In this document: in pieces, positions 42,581 to 51,232 of the stretch
How the letters are laid out: the number at the start of each line of letters is the position of its first letter
Position numbering within the stretch: position 1 is the stretch's first letter
NCBI RefSeq assembly: GCF_002846415.1
Contig: NZ_PJMX01000001.1
Coordinates: 1,488,001-1,552,000, forward strand
Direction: 5' to 3'
DNA from: Streptomyces sp. TLI_146
GTDB lineage: Bacteria; Actinomycetota; Actinomycetes; Streptomycetales; Streptomycetaceae
Length of the DNA stretch: 64,000 nt
Made by a program: the position numbers and the translations under genes
The notes under the pieces: generated by a model
What the model was told of the DNA's origin: nothing
The model's database searches: none
Seen by the model: only the letters and a program-made list of their open reading frames with translations

Positions 42581-43186
42581 GTGAACAACACCGTGGCGGG
42601 GACGCAGGGGTACGGCGCGGACGCGGACGCGCTGGCCGGCCAGTACGAGAGCGTGACCTTCGAGGAGGTCCACGGCGGCCTGCTCCACCTCTACCCGACC
42701 TCGCCCGTACGGGCCCTGGACCTCGGCGCCGGGACCGGCCGCGACGCGGCGGCCCTGGCCCGCCTCGGCCATACGGTCACGGCGGCCGAACCGACCCCCG
42801 AACTGCGCCTCCGGGGGCAGCGGTTGCACCCGGAGCCCGCCCTGACCTGGCTGGACGACGCTCTGCCGGATGTGCCGGTACTGACCGAGCGCGGCGAGCG
42901 GTTCGGTCTCGTCCTGCTCACGGCGGTGTGGATGCACCTGGACCCCGCAGAGCGCGCCCGGGGCATGCGAGCCGTCGCCGCCCTGCTCGCGCCCGGCGGC
43001 ATCCTGGCGATGACCATACGCAGCGGCCCGGTGCCGCCGGGGCGGCGCATGTTCGACGTACCGGAGGCGGAGACGGTGGCGTTGGCACAGGCGGCGGGGA
43101 TGCGGGTCGCGCACCTGGGCGGCCGCGTGGATCTGCACGGCCGCCCAGGGGTCCGGTGGTCGGAGCTGGTGTTCACACGGCCATAG
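42581..43186 (+). CDS. SAM-dependent methyltransferase
   Basis: 201 residues of the class I methyltransferase fold: motif I VRALDLGAGTGRDAAALARL, acidic end of strand 2 in AAEPTPELRLRG, then the post-I acidic LTWLDDALPDV and the motif IV-like FGLVLLTAVWMHLDPAERAR. It starts GTG 42581, 6 nt after a TAGCCT box. Short and single-domain, so the substrate is probably a small molecule. The acyltransferase gene is convergent 24 nt downstream. Confidence 0.85.
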   Translation: MNNTVAGTQGYGADADALAGQYESVTFEEVHGGLLHLYPTSPVRALDLGAGTGRDAAALARLGHTVTAAEPTPELRLRGQRLHPEPALTWLDDALPDVPVLTERGERFGLVLLTAVWMHLDPAERARGMRAVAALLAPGGILAMTIRSGPVPPGRRMFDVPEAETVALAQAAGMRVAHLGGRVDLHGRPGVRWSELVFTRP

Positions 43187-43210
43187 CCGGGCCGGGCGGC
43201 GGACACGCCG

Positions 43211-44401
43211 TCAGATCACCACCGCAGCAGCCTTCCCGCCCCGCCGCGACGACCCCCACCGCCGGGTGATCGGCCGCTCCACCAGCGCGTACAACGCCCA
43301 GGACGTCAACACACTCACCGCCAGCAGCAGGACCACCAGCCCACTGGCCACCGGCGTCGAGTAAAGGTCGTGACCGAGGACCTTGCGGCCGTACGCCAGC
43401 ACGATGAAGTGCAGTAGGTAGAACGCGAACGAGATCTCGCCCAGCCAGACCATCGCGCGGTTCCGGAACAGTGTGAACTCGCCCTTCACGTCCGCCGTCG
43501 CGGCCGCCGCGATCAGCAGGGCGATCGGGACGATCGACGTGGCGCGCTGGGCGTAGAGCATGTCCGACTCCTGGGCGAGCCAGTAGCTGCCCGCCAGGAG
43601 CACGCTCGACCAGGCGATACCGATGTTGCGCCAGCGCCCGTTCAGTACCGCGTGCGCCACGAGCATGCCGAGCGCGAAGTCGAGGATGCGTACCGGCGGC
43701 AGGAAGTACGCGAACCAGTACTGCTTCACGGAGGCGTCCGCCGAACCCGACGTGGCCAGTTCGACGGCGCCCGCGTCGGGCAGCACGGTGTAGGTGAACA
43801 GCGGCGTGAGGATGATCGCCGCCATCAGCGCGCCGATCCAGTACTTGAGCCGCGCGGGATCGATGCGCAGGAACAGCCGGTGCAGCAGCGGGAACGAGGC
43901 GTAGAAGAAGAACTCGCAGCCGAGTGACCAGTTGGACGCGTCCACGCTGAGGAGGTACTGGAAGTCCGGTATCCAGACGTGCACCATGAAGAGGTTCGCG
44001 AGTGCCACCCGGGCCGGTGTGTAGGCGGAGGCGAACAGCAGCAGCGCCAGGCCCCACGTGATCACGTAGTTCGGGTAGATCTTGGTGAACCGGCGGCGCC
44101 AGAACGCCCGGGCCGTGTCCGTCGGGCGGGCCGACCAGGTGAGCACGAAGCCGCTTAGGACGAAGAAGAACGCGACACCCAGCGAACCGGCCTTCTCCGT
44201 CGCCTTGTTGAGGTCGGCGACCAGCTCGTCGTCCTCGAACAGGCGCACTTGGGGAACGGGCAGTCCGATGTGGCTGACGAAGACCAGGAACGCGGCGGGG
44301 AACCGCAGTCCGGTCAGCGAGGGCAGCCGGGAGAGGCCGGGGGTGGGCAGCCCGCCTCTCCGGGGCACTTCGCGGGGTACCCGGGACACGCCGTGTGTCA
44401 T
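43211..44401 (-). CDS. Acyltransferase 3 family membrane protein
   Basis: 396 residues with ten or so membrane helices, the acyltransferase-3 architecture. Signatures are the N-terminal LTGLRFPAAFLVFVSHIGLP (R/H of the catalytic R-x10-H), FFFVLSGFVLTWSARPTDT and FWRRRFTKIYPNYVITWGLA. It transfers acyl groups, usually acetyl, to extracytoplasmic sugars or other acceptors. ATG 44401 has AGGAAGG upstream; the open frame to 44680 has no homology. Neighbour genes give no pathway context. Confidence 0.88.
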   Translation of the reverse strand: MTHGVSRVPREVPRRGGLPTPGLSRLPSLTGLRFPAAFLVFVSHIGLPVPQVRLFEDDELVADLNKATEKAGSLGVAFFFVLSGFVLTWSARPTDTARAFWRRRFTKIYPNYVITWGLALLLFASAYTPARVALANLFMVHVWIPDFQYLLSVDASNWSLGCEFFFYASFPLLHRLFLRIDPARLKYWIGALMAAIILTPLFTYTVLPDAGAVELATSGSADASVKQYWFAYFLPPVRILDFALGMLVAHAVLNGRWRNIGIAWSSVLLAGSYWLAQESDMLYAQRATSIVPIALLIAAAATADVKGEFTLFRNRAMVWLGEISFAFYLLHFIVLAYGRKVLGHDLYSTPVASGLVVLLLAVSVLTSWALYALVERPITRRWGSSRRGGKAAAVVI

Positions 44402-44499
44402 GGAGAACCTTCCTGAGAACGGACGTGAGGGCAGGACTCTCCTGGGAAGGGAGAGTCGGACGGGGACGGGGGTGCGGAGGGGGGCGCGGTGCGGCGCGG

Positions 44500-45213
44500 C
44501 TACCAGGCCACGGTGCCCTGGTCCTCGGTGAACGTGCCGGTCGGACCGTCCGCGTCGAGGGTGGCGAGCTTCACGGCGATCGCCGCGCCCTGCTCGGCGG
44601 ACTTGAAGCCCTCCCCGCCGGTGATGTCGGTACGGCACCAGCCCGGGGCCACCGCGTTGACCTTGATCGGGGTGCCCCACAGCTCCTTGGCGTAGGACAC
44701 CGTGACCATGTTGAGCGCGGTCTTGGACGAGTTGTACGCGAGGTTGTTCACGGGCCAGATCGGGTGGTTCTGGTCCAACGCGTAGGCGAGCGAGCCCATT
44801 TCACTGGACTGGTTGACGATCCGGCCCGCCGGCGACTTGCGCAGCAGCGGCAGGAACGCGTTCGTCACCGCGACCACACCGAACACATTGGTCTCGTAGA
44901 TGGTGCGCATGGTGTCGATGGAGGTGGCGCTGGGCAGGTTCTCGTCGTTGGGGACGGAGATGCCCGCGTTGTTCACGAGGACGTCGAGCCTGCCGTAGGC
45001 GAGGTCGACCCAGGTGGCGGCCTTCTTGATGCTGTCGGGGTCGGTGACGTCGAGCCGGACGAACGGCACACCCAGCTTCGCGGCGGCCGCCTTGCCCCGC
45101 TCCTCGTCCCGAGCGGCCAGGAGCACGGTGACACCGTGCTCCTGTAACTGGCGCGCGATCTCGAATCCGATGCCTTTGTTCGCACCGGTGACCAGAGCGA
45201 TGGTCTTCGGCAT
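44500..45213 (-). CDS. Short-chain dehydrogenase/reductase (SDR)
   Basis: 237 residues of a classical SDR: TGANKGIGFEIARQL coenzyme motif, VLVNNAGIS, catalytic Ser in IVNQSSEMGS and the YxxxK site in AYNSSKTALNMV (YNSSK). The arrangement ANKGIG (not GGSRGIG) resembles carbonyl-reductase-like SDRs of actinobacteria. GGAGGAT precedes ATG 45213. Cytosolic NAD(P)-dependent enzyme; substrate unknown. The upstream 553 nt hold no evident gene. Confidence 0.88.
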   Translation of the reverse strand: MPKTIALVTGANKGIGFEIARQLQEHGVTVLLAARDEERGKAAAAKLGVPFVRLDVTDPDSIKKAATWVDLAYGRLDVLVNNAGISVPNDENLPSATSIDTMRTIYETNVFGVVAVTNAFLPLLRKSPAGRIVNQSSEMGSLAYALDQNHPIWPVNNLAYNSSKTALNMVTVSYAKELWGTPIKVNAVAPGWCRTDITGGEGFKSAEQGAAIAVKLATLDADGPTGTFTEDQGTVAW

Positions 45214-45767
45214 TACATCCTCCGAATGGTTGTCAGGGATCCATTTCGGGGGACGACAAATCGTCTGGCCGATAGGAGTGAAAGGGAGGCGGGATGCAGA
45301 TATCCCGATCCGGACCGGCTCGCCCGAGAGGAGTCGACGCGCGGTCAACCCACCTTTCAGCCAGCCGGTTTCACGATGCCAGACGAACTCCCCCGTGGAA
45401 TTCAGCCTCAAGCTTCCACAGGGCATGATCATCCGTCCATCGTGAGGGATCTTTCCCCTCGGGGCCGAAAACGTCCCGTTTACCGGGCGCGAGCGGGCAC
45501 CCAGCCACCCCGGCAATCCCCTGAGAAGTCATAGGAACCATGACATTCCCACCACTGGAAACAGGGTGGAAGGTTTCATTTCGCTGGAAGATCCAATTCC
45601 ATCGCCAGAGCCACCGCCGAATCGGAGAGCTTCGCGCCAGCCAGGTTTGTTTCATACGGAAAGCAGACGGCCGGAGATGTCTCGAACCCGCCGCACCGCT
45701 GTGAGCGGCGTCACCCCCGAAGCGGCCGCGCCGAACCGCACGGCCGCCCGCCCCGGATGCCCGGAAC
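45214..45767. other. Intergenic region with low GC, no gene seen
   Basis: A 554-nt spacer between the SDR gene and the stop of the TNT gene. Both strands have small open frames (for example 45371-45655 minus), but their translations are Trp/Arg-rich and lack ribosome sites or homology. The segment 45380-45680 is clearly less GC-rich than the neighbouring genes; it may be a remnant of transferred DNA or a regulatory region. The SDR promoter must lie in it. Confidence 0.45.
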
Positions 45768-46526
45768 TCAGCCGGTCGCCACCCCCGCCAGCGCGCTCCT
45801 GGCCGCCTCCACGTTCCTCTCCGCCTTCAGATACCCGTGGTCGAGCAGCCACTTCACATTGAGCTTCTGCCCCGCCCCCGGGTCGACGAACGCCGGGTCC
45901 AGCTTCACCTGTTCACCGCCGCCACGCTGTTCGAACCAGGGCGCGATCCGGCCCTCCCAGACGGTGAAGCTCTTGGTCACCTCGTACGAGTGGTACGCAC
46001 AGGGGTACGCCGCCTCACGTGTGATCAGGCTCTGCGGGGGCAGCGCCCGACGGGCGTAGTCCGCCCCGGCCGGGGCGAGGAAAGCGCCGTACTCGGAGCC
46101 GAAGCGGTCCAGGTCCTCGCCCACCCGCAGCCGTACCGCCCGCTTGTCGAGGCTGCCGTCGGGGCGGTTGGCGAAGCCGTCGTTGGGCGGGTACTTCCAG
46201 CCGCCCGCCGTGGAATCCCAGTAGGTGGCCAGGAACGCCGTCGGGCTGAGGTGGCCGGTGCGGTGGTAGCCGAGGACCAGCGGGCCGACCGGGTCCTGCC
46301 AGGGCTTCGGCAGATACTGCGGGCCGAGGCGTTCGTCGCCCTGGTACGTGCCCGAACAGGCGGCCGGGGCCGCCGGTCGCGACGCGGCACTCGCGCTCGC
46401 GGCCGCGCCCCCGCCGGGCTCCGCCGCCTGCGCCGGCGCGGCACCGAACAGGACCGTCGCGGCCAGCGCCGCGCCCGAGGCGGTCGCGCCTATGAGGACC
46501 CGCAGCCTGCTGAAACGTTTCACCAT
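45768..46526 (-). CDS. Secreted TNT-domain protein (NAD glycohydrolase-like)
   Basis: 252 residues. Sec signal peptide (RVLIGATASGAALAATVLFG ending APAQAAEP), a ~20-residue Ala/Ser-rich linker, then a ~190-residue domain matching the tuberculosis necrotising toxin fold: LVLGYHRTGHLSPTAFLATY, GGWKYPPNDGF, RVGEDLDRFGSEYGAFLAPA, YARRALPPQSL and VTKSFTVWEGRIAPWFEQRG. TNT enzymes hydrolyse NAD+. The conserved Arg/Gly and Pro/Ala segments are present, but catalytic competence cannot be proved by eye. AGGAGG lies before ATG 46526, and an inverted repeat follows upstream. No immunity-protein gene is recognised next to it. Exported, possibly an anti-competitor or host-directed toxin. Confidence 0.82.
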   Translation of the reverse strand: MVKRFSRLRVLIGATASGAALAATVLFGAAPAQAAEPGGGAAASASAASRPAAPAACSGTYQGDERLGPQYLPKPWQDPVGPLVLGYHRTGHLSPTAFLATYWDSTAGGWKYPPNDGFANRPDGSLDKRAVRLRVGEDLDRFGSEYGAFLAPAGADYARRALPPQSLITREAAYPCAYHSYEVTKSFTVWEGRIAPWFEQRGGGEQVKLDPAFVDPGAGQKLNVKWLLDHGYLKAERNVEAARSALAGVATG

Positions 46527-46878
46527 GTATGCCTCCTGAGATGTGATGGCGTCTCACATCTAGTGGCGCCGCGATCGGTTGAGCGTCCCGTACGCGCAAG
46601 TAGGCCGAAAGATCGCGCGGCGCGGCCGGAAGCGCACTGTTGTGCCCTGACGTGGCGCGTGGTGCCCGGCGGCACGCGAACCGCAGGCCCTCTCGGGTAC
46701 TTGACGCGTGCTCCCCGAGGCGCTTTCATCCAGCCAGTGCGGGGCCCACGCGGCCCGGCGCTTCGAGAGGTGTGCCCAGCCGGTAGCGGATCCCGACCCG
46801 ATCCCGAGTCCGGCCCGAGTCGCCAGGACGTGTGTCCCGCGTCCGAGGCGGGGCGCATCCGCGAAGGGATGGACGACC
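46527..46878. other. Divergent promoter region of TNT gene and sugar operon
   Basis: A 352-nt spacer. The only clear structure is the AGATGTGA-N7-TCACATCT inverted repeat at 46539-46561. GTGCC-N4-GGCAC at 46662-46675 is a weaker candidate. No gene is seen in it. Confidence 0.4.
46539..46561. promoter_or_regulatory. Inverted repeat upstream of the TNT gene
   Basis: AGATGTGA-TGGCGTC-TCACATCT has 8-bp perfect arms around 7 nt, 13 nt upstream of the TNT start codon and just outside its ribosome site. TGTGA/TCACA half-sites resemble CRP-type sites, but the 7-nt spacing (not 6) does not match that consensus. Candidate operator. Confidence 0.5.
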
Positions 46879-48231
46879 ATGCCCGCCGGTCAGGACCGCA
46901 CCAGCAAGCCCCACCCCGCCCCCGGCCTCCCGCGCCGCCGGGTCCTGCGCACGGGGGCGGGCGTCGTCGCCGGGGCCGCGGCCCTGCCCGTGCTCGACGC
47001 CTGCGCCGCCACCACCTCCGACGGCGTCGGCGCCGACGGCCGGGTCAACATCGAGATGTGGCACGGCCAGAACGAGATCGGCGCCAAGGCGATCGAGAAG
47101 CTCGCCGCCGACTTCAACCGCTCGCAGTCCCGCATCCGGGTGAACGCGAGCGGCGGCGGCGTGGTCGCGGACGCCATGCTCCAGAAGGTGACGGCCGCGC
47201 TGGCCGCGGGTGCCTTCCCCGACATCGCGTACATCTTCGGCTCGGACCTCGCCAGCATCGCCCGCAGCCCCAAGGTCGTCGATCTGACCGGCGTGATGCA
47301 CGAGGGCGACCCGCCGTGGAACGACTTCTGGCCCTCCGTCAGGGAAGCCGTCACCCTGCACGGCAAGGTCCGGGCCGCGCCCTCGCTGCTCGACTCGCTC
47401 GCCGTCGCCTGCAACACCGAACTCTTCCAGCGCGCCGGAATCCCGCTGCCCAGGCCCGGCTGGACCTGGCCCGAGTTCGTGGCCACCGCCAAGAAGCTCA
47501 CCGATGCCGGACACGGTGTCTTCGGCACCGCCTGGCCCGGGGCGGGCGACGAGGACACCGTGTGGCGGCTGTGGCCCATGGTGTGGGACCTCGGCGGCGA
47601 CGTGATCGCCCCCGACGGCAAGAGCATCGGCTTCGCCGACGCGGGGAAACGGGCCCTGGAGACCGTGGCCCAACTGGTCGCCGACAAGAGCGTCTACATC
47701 GACCCCAAGCCCGGCAGCGAGCAGATGTACCAGGTGTTCACCTCCGGCCGGATGGGCATGGTGATCACCGGCCCCTGGCAGCTCCCCAACATCGTGGAGT
47801 CCAAGCTGCCGTACGACGTGGTGCCCATGCCCACCTACAGCGGAAAGCCGCTGACCATCTCCGGACCCGACACCTGGACCGTCTTCGACAACGGCAAGGC
47901 GCGCTCCCGGGCGGCCGTCGAGTTCGTGCGCTGGCTGATCACTCCCGCGCAGGACGTGCGGTGGGACATAGGGGGCGGCAGTCTGCCGCTGAGCAGACGG
48001 ACCGAGGCCGAGAGCGCCTGGCAGCGGCACTCCGCCGACACCGTCGGCCTCCCGGTGTTCACCAAGGCCCTGGAGACCGCCCGGGTGCGGCCCATCCACC
48101 CCGCCTATCCGCAGATCTCCCAGGCCACCGGCGAGGCCGTGGTGTCCGTGCTTCTCGGCCGCGCCTCCCCCGCCAAGGCGGTGCGCCGGTGCGCCGACAA
48201 GGCGGACGCCGCCCTGCTGATTCCCCGATGA
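46879..48231 (+). CDS. ABC transporter sugar-binding lipoprotein
   Basis: 450 residues of the family 1 extracellular solute-binding fold. The N-terminus PRRRVLRTGAGVVAGAAALP with LDAC is a Tat-like signal plus lipobox (Asp at -2 is unusual). The mature start INIEMWHGQNEIGAKAIEKL-like strand and DIAYIFGSDLASIARS are typical of carbohydrate-binding proteins. The frame's first plausible start is ATG 46879 with AAGGGA upstream. Ends in an ATGA overlap with the permease reading frame. Binds an oligosaccharide outside the membrane; with the GH4 enzyme downstream, alpha-galactosides or similar are plausible. Confidence 0.9.
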   Translation: MPAGQDRTSKPHPAPGLPRRRVLRTGAGVVAGAAALPVLDACAATTSDGVGADGRVNIEMWHGQNEIGAKAIEKLAADFNRSQSRIRVNASGGGVVADAMLQKVTAALAAGAFPDIAYIFGSDLASIARSPKVVDLTGVMHEGDPPWNDFWPSVREAVTLHGKVRAAPSLLDSLAVACNTELFQRAGIPLPRPGWTWPEFVATAKKLTDAGHGVFGTAWPGAGDEDTVWRLWPMVWDLGGDVIAPDGKSIGFADAGKRALETVAQLVADKSVYIDPKPGSEQMYQVFTSGRMGMVITGPWQLPNIVESKLPYDVVPMPTYSGKPLTISGPDTWTVFDNGKARSRAAVEFVRWLITPAQDVRWDIGGGSLPLSRRTEAESAWQRHSADTVGLPVFTKALETARVRPIHPAYPQISQATGEAVVSVLLGRASPAKAVRRCADKADAALLIPR

Positions 48232-48242
48232 GGAGGGCCGTC

Positions 48243-49247
48243 GTGGACCGAGGATCCCGCACGGGCGCACCCCGCCCGCTCACCCTGTCCCCCGCCGACC
48301 GGGAGCCCGCCGAACGGCGCCGCGCCCGGCGCCGGCGGGCGCGCGGCGAGCAGGCCACCGCCTGGGCGTTCATCGCCCCGTCGGTCCTGGTGATCCTGGG
48401 GCTGAGCGTGGTGCCGGTCATCTGGTCACTGCTGCTGTCGTTCCGCGCCGACGACCTGGTCACGCCCGGCCGCTGGGTCGGCCTCGACAACTACCGGGCC
48501 CTGTCGAAGGACCCCGGCTTCCGCGAGGCCGTCGAGAACACCCTCACGTACGCGGGCCTGTACGTGCCGCTGAGCCTGGCCGGCGGGCTCGCGCTGGCCC
48601 TCGCGCTCAACCGGCGGATCCGGTTCGTCGGCGTCTACCGCACCCTCGTCTTCATACCGTTCGTCGTCTCGGCCGCCGCCCAGGGCGTGCTGTTCTCCTT
48701 CATCTTCGACCCGCAGTTCGGCGCGGCCAACTCGATCCTGCACAAGCTCGGCGTCTCGCCGCAGGGCTTCCTGACCGACCCCGGCCAGTCGCTGTACGTC
48801 CTGCTCGCGATCTCGCTGTGGAGCGGCATCGGCTTCTGCGTCGTCGTCTTCCTCGCCGCGCTCCAGGACGTCCCCACCGAACTCGTCGAGTCCGCGCGCC
48901 TGGACGGGGCGAACCGGGCGCAGGTCCTGCGGTACGTGACGCTGCCGACGCTCGCCCCCGTCACCGCGTTCCTGGTGCTGTGGCAGCTCATCACCGCGCT
49001 CCAGGTCTTCGACCTCGTGTACGTGACGACCAAGGGCGGGCCGCTGGAGTCGACCACGGTCATCGTGTACTTCGTCTGGGAGCAGGCGTTCCGCACCTTC
49101 ACCGCGGGCTACGGCGCCGCCGCCGCGTACGTCCTCGCCGTCGCCCTGCTCCTCGCGGGCACGGCCGTCACCCTCTACCGCCGCCACCGGGAGCGCACCA
49201 CCGGCGCCGCGTCCGGACTGCCGCGCATGGAAGGAGTGGCCCGATGA
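48243..49247 (+). CDS. ABC transporter permease (sugar, MalF-type)
   Basis: 334 residues with six membrane helices after a ~30-residue Arg-rich N-terminus. It carries the EAA signature PTELVESARLDGANRAQVLR, which binds the ATPase. GTG 48243 is preferred because AGGAGGG lies 7-8 nt upstream; ATG 48228 overlaps the binding-protein stop (ATGA) and is the alternative. The product forms the membrane pore with the next gene's product. No ATPase gene is present in the operon. Confidence 0.9.
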   Translation: MDRGSRTGAPRPLTLSPADREPAERRRARRRRARGEQATAWAFIAPSVLVILGLSVVPVIWSLLLSFRADDLVTPGRWVGLDNYRALSKDPGFREAVENTLTYAGLYVPLSLAGGLALALALNRRIRFVGVYRTLVFIPFVVSAAAQGVLFSFIFDPQFGAANSILHKLGVSPQGFLTDPGQSLYVLLAISLWSGIGFCVVVFLAALQDVPTELVESARLDGANRAQVLRYVTLPTLAPVTAFLVLWQLITALQVFDLVYVTTKGGPLESTTVIVYFVWEQAFRTFTAGYGAAAAYVLAVALLLAGTAVTLYRRHRERTTGAASGLPRMEGVAR

Positions 49248-50131
49248 CCGCCTCCACCATGGTCACCGAGGGCGCCGCACCGGCGGAGGCCCCCGTACCG
49301 CGCACGGCACGGGGGCGCCGACTGCCGTTCAGCGCCTGGCACTTGCTGCTCGCGCCGCTGTCGCTCTGCTTCGCGCTGCCGCTGATCTGGCTGGTGCTCA
49401 GCTCGTTCATGACCAACGCCGAGATCAACCGGTTCCCGCCGGCGCTGTGGCCCAAGGGGATCGACTTCGGCGGGTACCGCTATGTGCTGGGCAACGCGAT
49501 GTTCCCGCGCTGGTTCGCCAACTCGTGCATCGTCTCGACCGTCGCCGTCGGCTCCAACCTGGTGCTCGGCGCGCTCGGCGGCTACGCGTTCGCCCGGATG
49601 CGGTTCCGGGGTTCGCGGGCACTGCTCGCGCTGATGCTGGCGACGATGGTGATCCCGTTCCAGCTGACGATGATCCCGACGTTCCTGGTGATGAAGTGGC
49701 TGGGGCTGATCGACACGCTCGGAGCACTGATCGTGCCGTCCCTGGTCACCCCGTTCGCGGTGTTCCTCTTCCGGCAGTTCTTCCTCGCCCTGCCCAGGGA
49801 GATGGAGGAGGCCGCCTGGATCGACGGCTGCTCACGGCTGCGGGTGCTCTTCTCGATCGTGGCGCCGCTGGCCAGGCCCGCGCTCGCCACGGTCGCGGTC
49901 CTGACGTTCCTCGCCACCTGGAACGACCTGTCCTGGCCACTGATCGCCATCAACCACGACACCCAGTACACCCTCCAGCTGGGGCTGACCACCTTCCAGG
50001 GGCAGCACCACACCCAGTGGGCGGCGGTGATGGCGGGCAACGTCATCACGGTGCTGCCGGTGCTGCTCGCCTTCCTGTTCGCCCAGCGGACCTTCATCCA
50101 GTCGTTGACGTCGAGCGGACTCAAGGGCTGA
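49244..50131 (+). CDS. ABC transporter permease (sugar, MalG-type)
   Basis: 295 residues with six membrane helices; the EAA motif is LPREMEEAAWIDGCSRLRVL. It is preceded by a ~25-residue hydrophilic N-terminus and helices beginning AWHLLLAPLSLCFALPLIWL. ATG 49244 overlaps the first permease's stop (ATGA), showing coupling. A hairpin follows in the 111 nt before the kinase gene. Partner of the preceding permease; the shared ATPase is probably a general sugar ATPase such as MsiK encoded elsewhere. Confidence 0.92.
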   Translation: MTASTMVTEGAAPAEAPVPRTARGRRLPFSAWHLLLAPLSLCFALPLIWLVLSSFMTNAEINRFPPALWPKGIDFGGYRYVLGNAMFPRWFANSCIVSTVAVGSNLVLGALGGYAFARMRFRGSRALLALMLATMVIPFQLTMIPTFLVMKWLGLIDTLGALIVPSLVTPFAVFLFRQFFLALPREMEEAAWIDGCSRLRVLFSIVAPLARPALATVAVLTFLATWNDLSWPLIAINHDTQYTLQLGLTTFQGQHHTQWAAVMAGNVITVLPVLLAFLFAQRTFIQSLTSSGLKG

Positions 50132-50142
50132 GGCGGTCCGGA

Positions 50143-50172
50143 GGCCGAGGCGGGCCGGACACCCGCCCGGCC
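50143..50172 (+). terminator. Intra-operon hairpin
   Basis: GGCCGAGGCGGG (50143-50154) can pair with CCCGCCCGGCC (50162-50172) with one bulge. It lies between the second permease and the kinase gene and could attenuate read-through. Confidence 0.4.
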
Positions 50173-50242
50173 GACGCCAACGGAAGCCACCGCTCCCTGA
50201 CACCCCGTCACCCGACTCCCCCGGACCAGAAAGCCCTTCGCC

Positions 50243-51232
50243 ATGCCGTCACCGCCCGCGCCCTCATCCCGCCCCTTCGACCTGCTCGTCGTCGGCGACG
50301 CCAACCCGGACGTGGTCCTCGGACCGGTGCCGCGCGACCTCGCGTACGGCCAGCGCGAGCAGCTGGTCGAGCGGGCCGACCTCGTCCTCGGCGGCTCCGC
50401 CGCGATCATGGCGTGCGGCGCGGCCCGGCTGGGGCTGCGCGTGGCGTTCGCGGGCCGCGTCGGCGACGACCCGGCGGGCGCCTTCGTCCGTACGGCCCTG
50501 GCCGCGCGCGGAGTCGACACCTCCGCCCTGACCACCGACCCCGAACGGGCCACCCCGCTCACCGCCGTCCTCACCCGGGGCGCCGACCGGGCGATCCTCA
50601 CCGCGCCGGGATGCCTGACAGCGACCGGGCCCGGGGACGTCCCCGAGGAACTGCTCGCCCGGACCCGGCACGTCCACGCGGCCTCGTTCTTCCTGATGCC
50701 GCGGCTCGCCGGGGCGCTCGCCGGAGTGTTCGCGCGGGCGCGCGGGCTCGGCGCGACCACCTCGCTCGACACCAACGACGACCCGTCCGGCCGCTGGGAC
50801 CCCGAACTGCTCGACCCGGTCCTGACGGTGACCGACCAGGTGCTGCCCAACGCGGCCGAGGCGCGCGCCCTGACCGGGGTCGCCAAGGGAGTGGCCGAGG
50901 CGGCGGCCGCGCTGGCCCGGCGCGGCCCGCTCGTCGTGGTCAAGAACGGCGCCGAGGGCGCACTCGCGCACGACGGGACGCGGGTCACCACGGCTCCCGC
51001 CCTGCCCGTCGAGCCGCTCGACACGGTGGGGGCCGGGGACAGCTTCGACGCCGGGTTCGTCGCCGCCGTACTGCGCGGCCTCGGCCTCGCCGACGCCCTG
51101 GCCGTCGCCGCCGCCTGCGGCTCGCTGTCCACCCGCGGCCGCGGCGGCACCGCGGCCCAGCCCACCTGGGACGAGGCCGTCGCCCGCGTTCCCAGCCTCA
51201 GCCACACCGCGGTCACGGGGGTCTCCGCATGA
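50243..51232 (+). CDS. PfkB-family carbohydrate kinase
   Basis: 329 residues with the ribokinase/PfkB signatures. The N-terminal FDLLVVGDANPDVVLGPVPR and GGSAAIMACGAARLGLRVAF (substrate-binding) are followed by GDDPAGAFVRTALAARGVDT and the C-terminal DTVGAGDSFDAGFVAAVLRG with the catalytic Asp in GAGDSFDAG. It phosphorylates a sugar after uptake. No exact substrate is visible. ATG 50243 has AGAAAG upstream. Its stop overlaps the GH4 gene start (ATGA), so translation is coupled. Confidence 0.9.
   Translation: MPSPPAPSSRPFDLLVVGDANPDVVLGPVPRDLAYGQREQLVERADLVLGGSAAIMACGAARLGLRVAFAGRVGDDPAGAFVRTALAARGVDTSALTTDPERATPLTAVLTRGADRAILTAPGCLTATGPGDVPEELLARTRHVHAASFFLMPRLAGALAGVFARARGLGATTSLDTNDDPSGRWDPELLDPVLTVTDQVLPNAAEARALTGVAKGVAEAAAALARRGPLVVVKNGAEGALAHDGTRVTTAPALPVEPLDTVGAGDSFDAGFVAAVLRGLGLADALAVAAACGSLSTRGRGGTAAQPTWDEAVARVPSLSHTAVTGVSA

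Noticed and set aside
45371..45655. 94-residue - frame in the low-GC spacer
   Set aside because: Its sequence is Trp/Arg-rich, with no ribosome site, no recognised domain and a doubtful start. I treat the region as non-coding.
46539..46561. CRP-type site
   Set aside because: The TGTGA/TCACA half-sites are separated by 7 nt, not the 6 nt of the CRP consensus; kept only as an unassigned inverted repeat.
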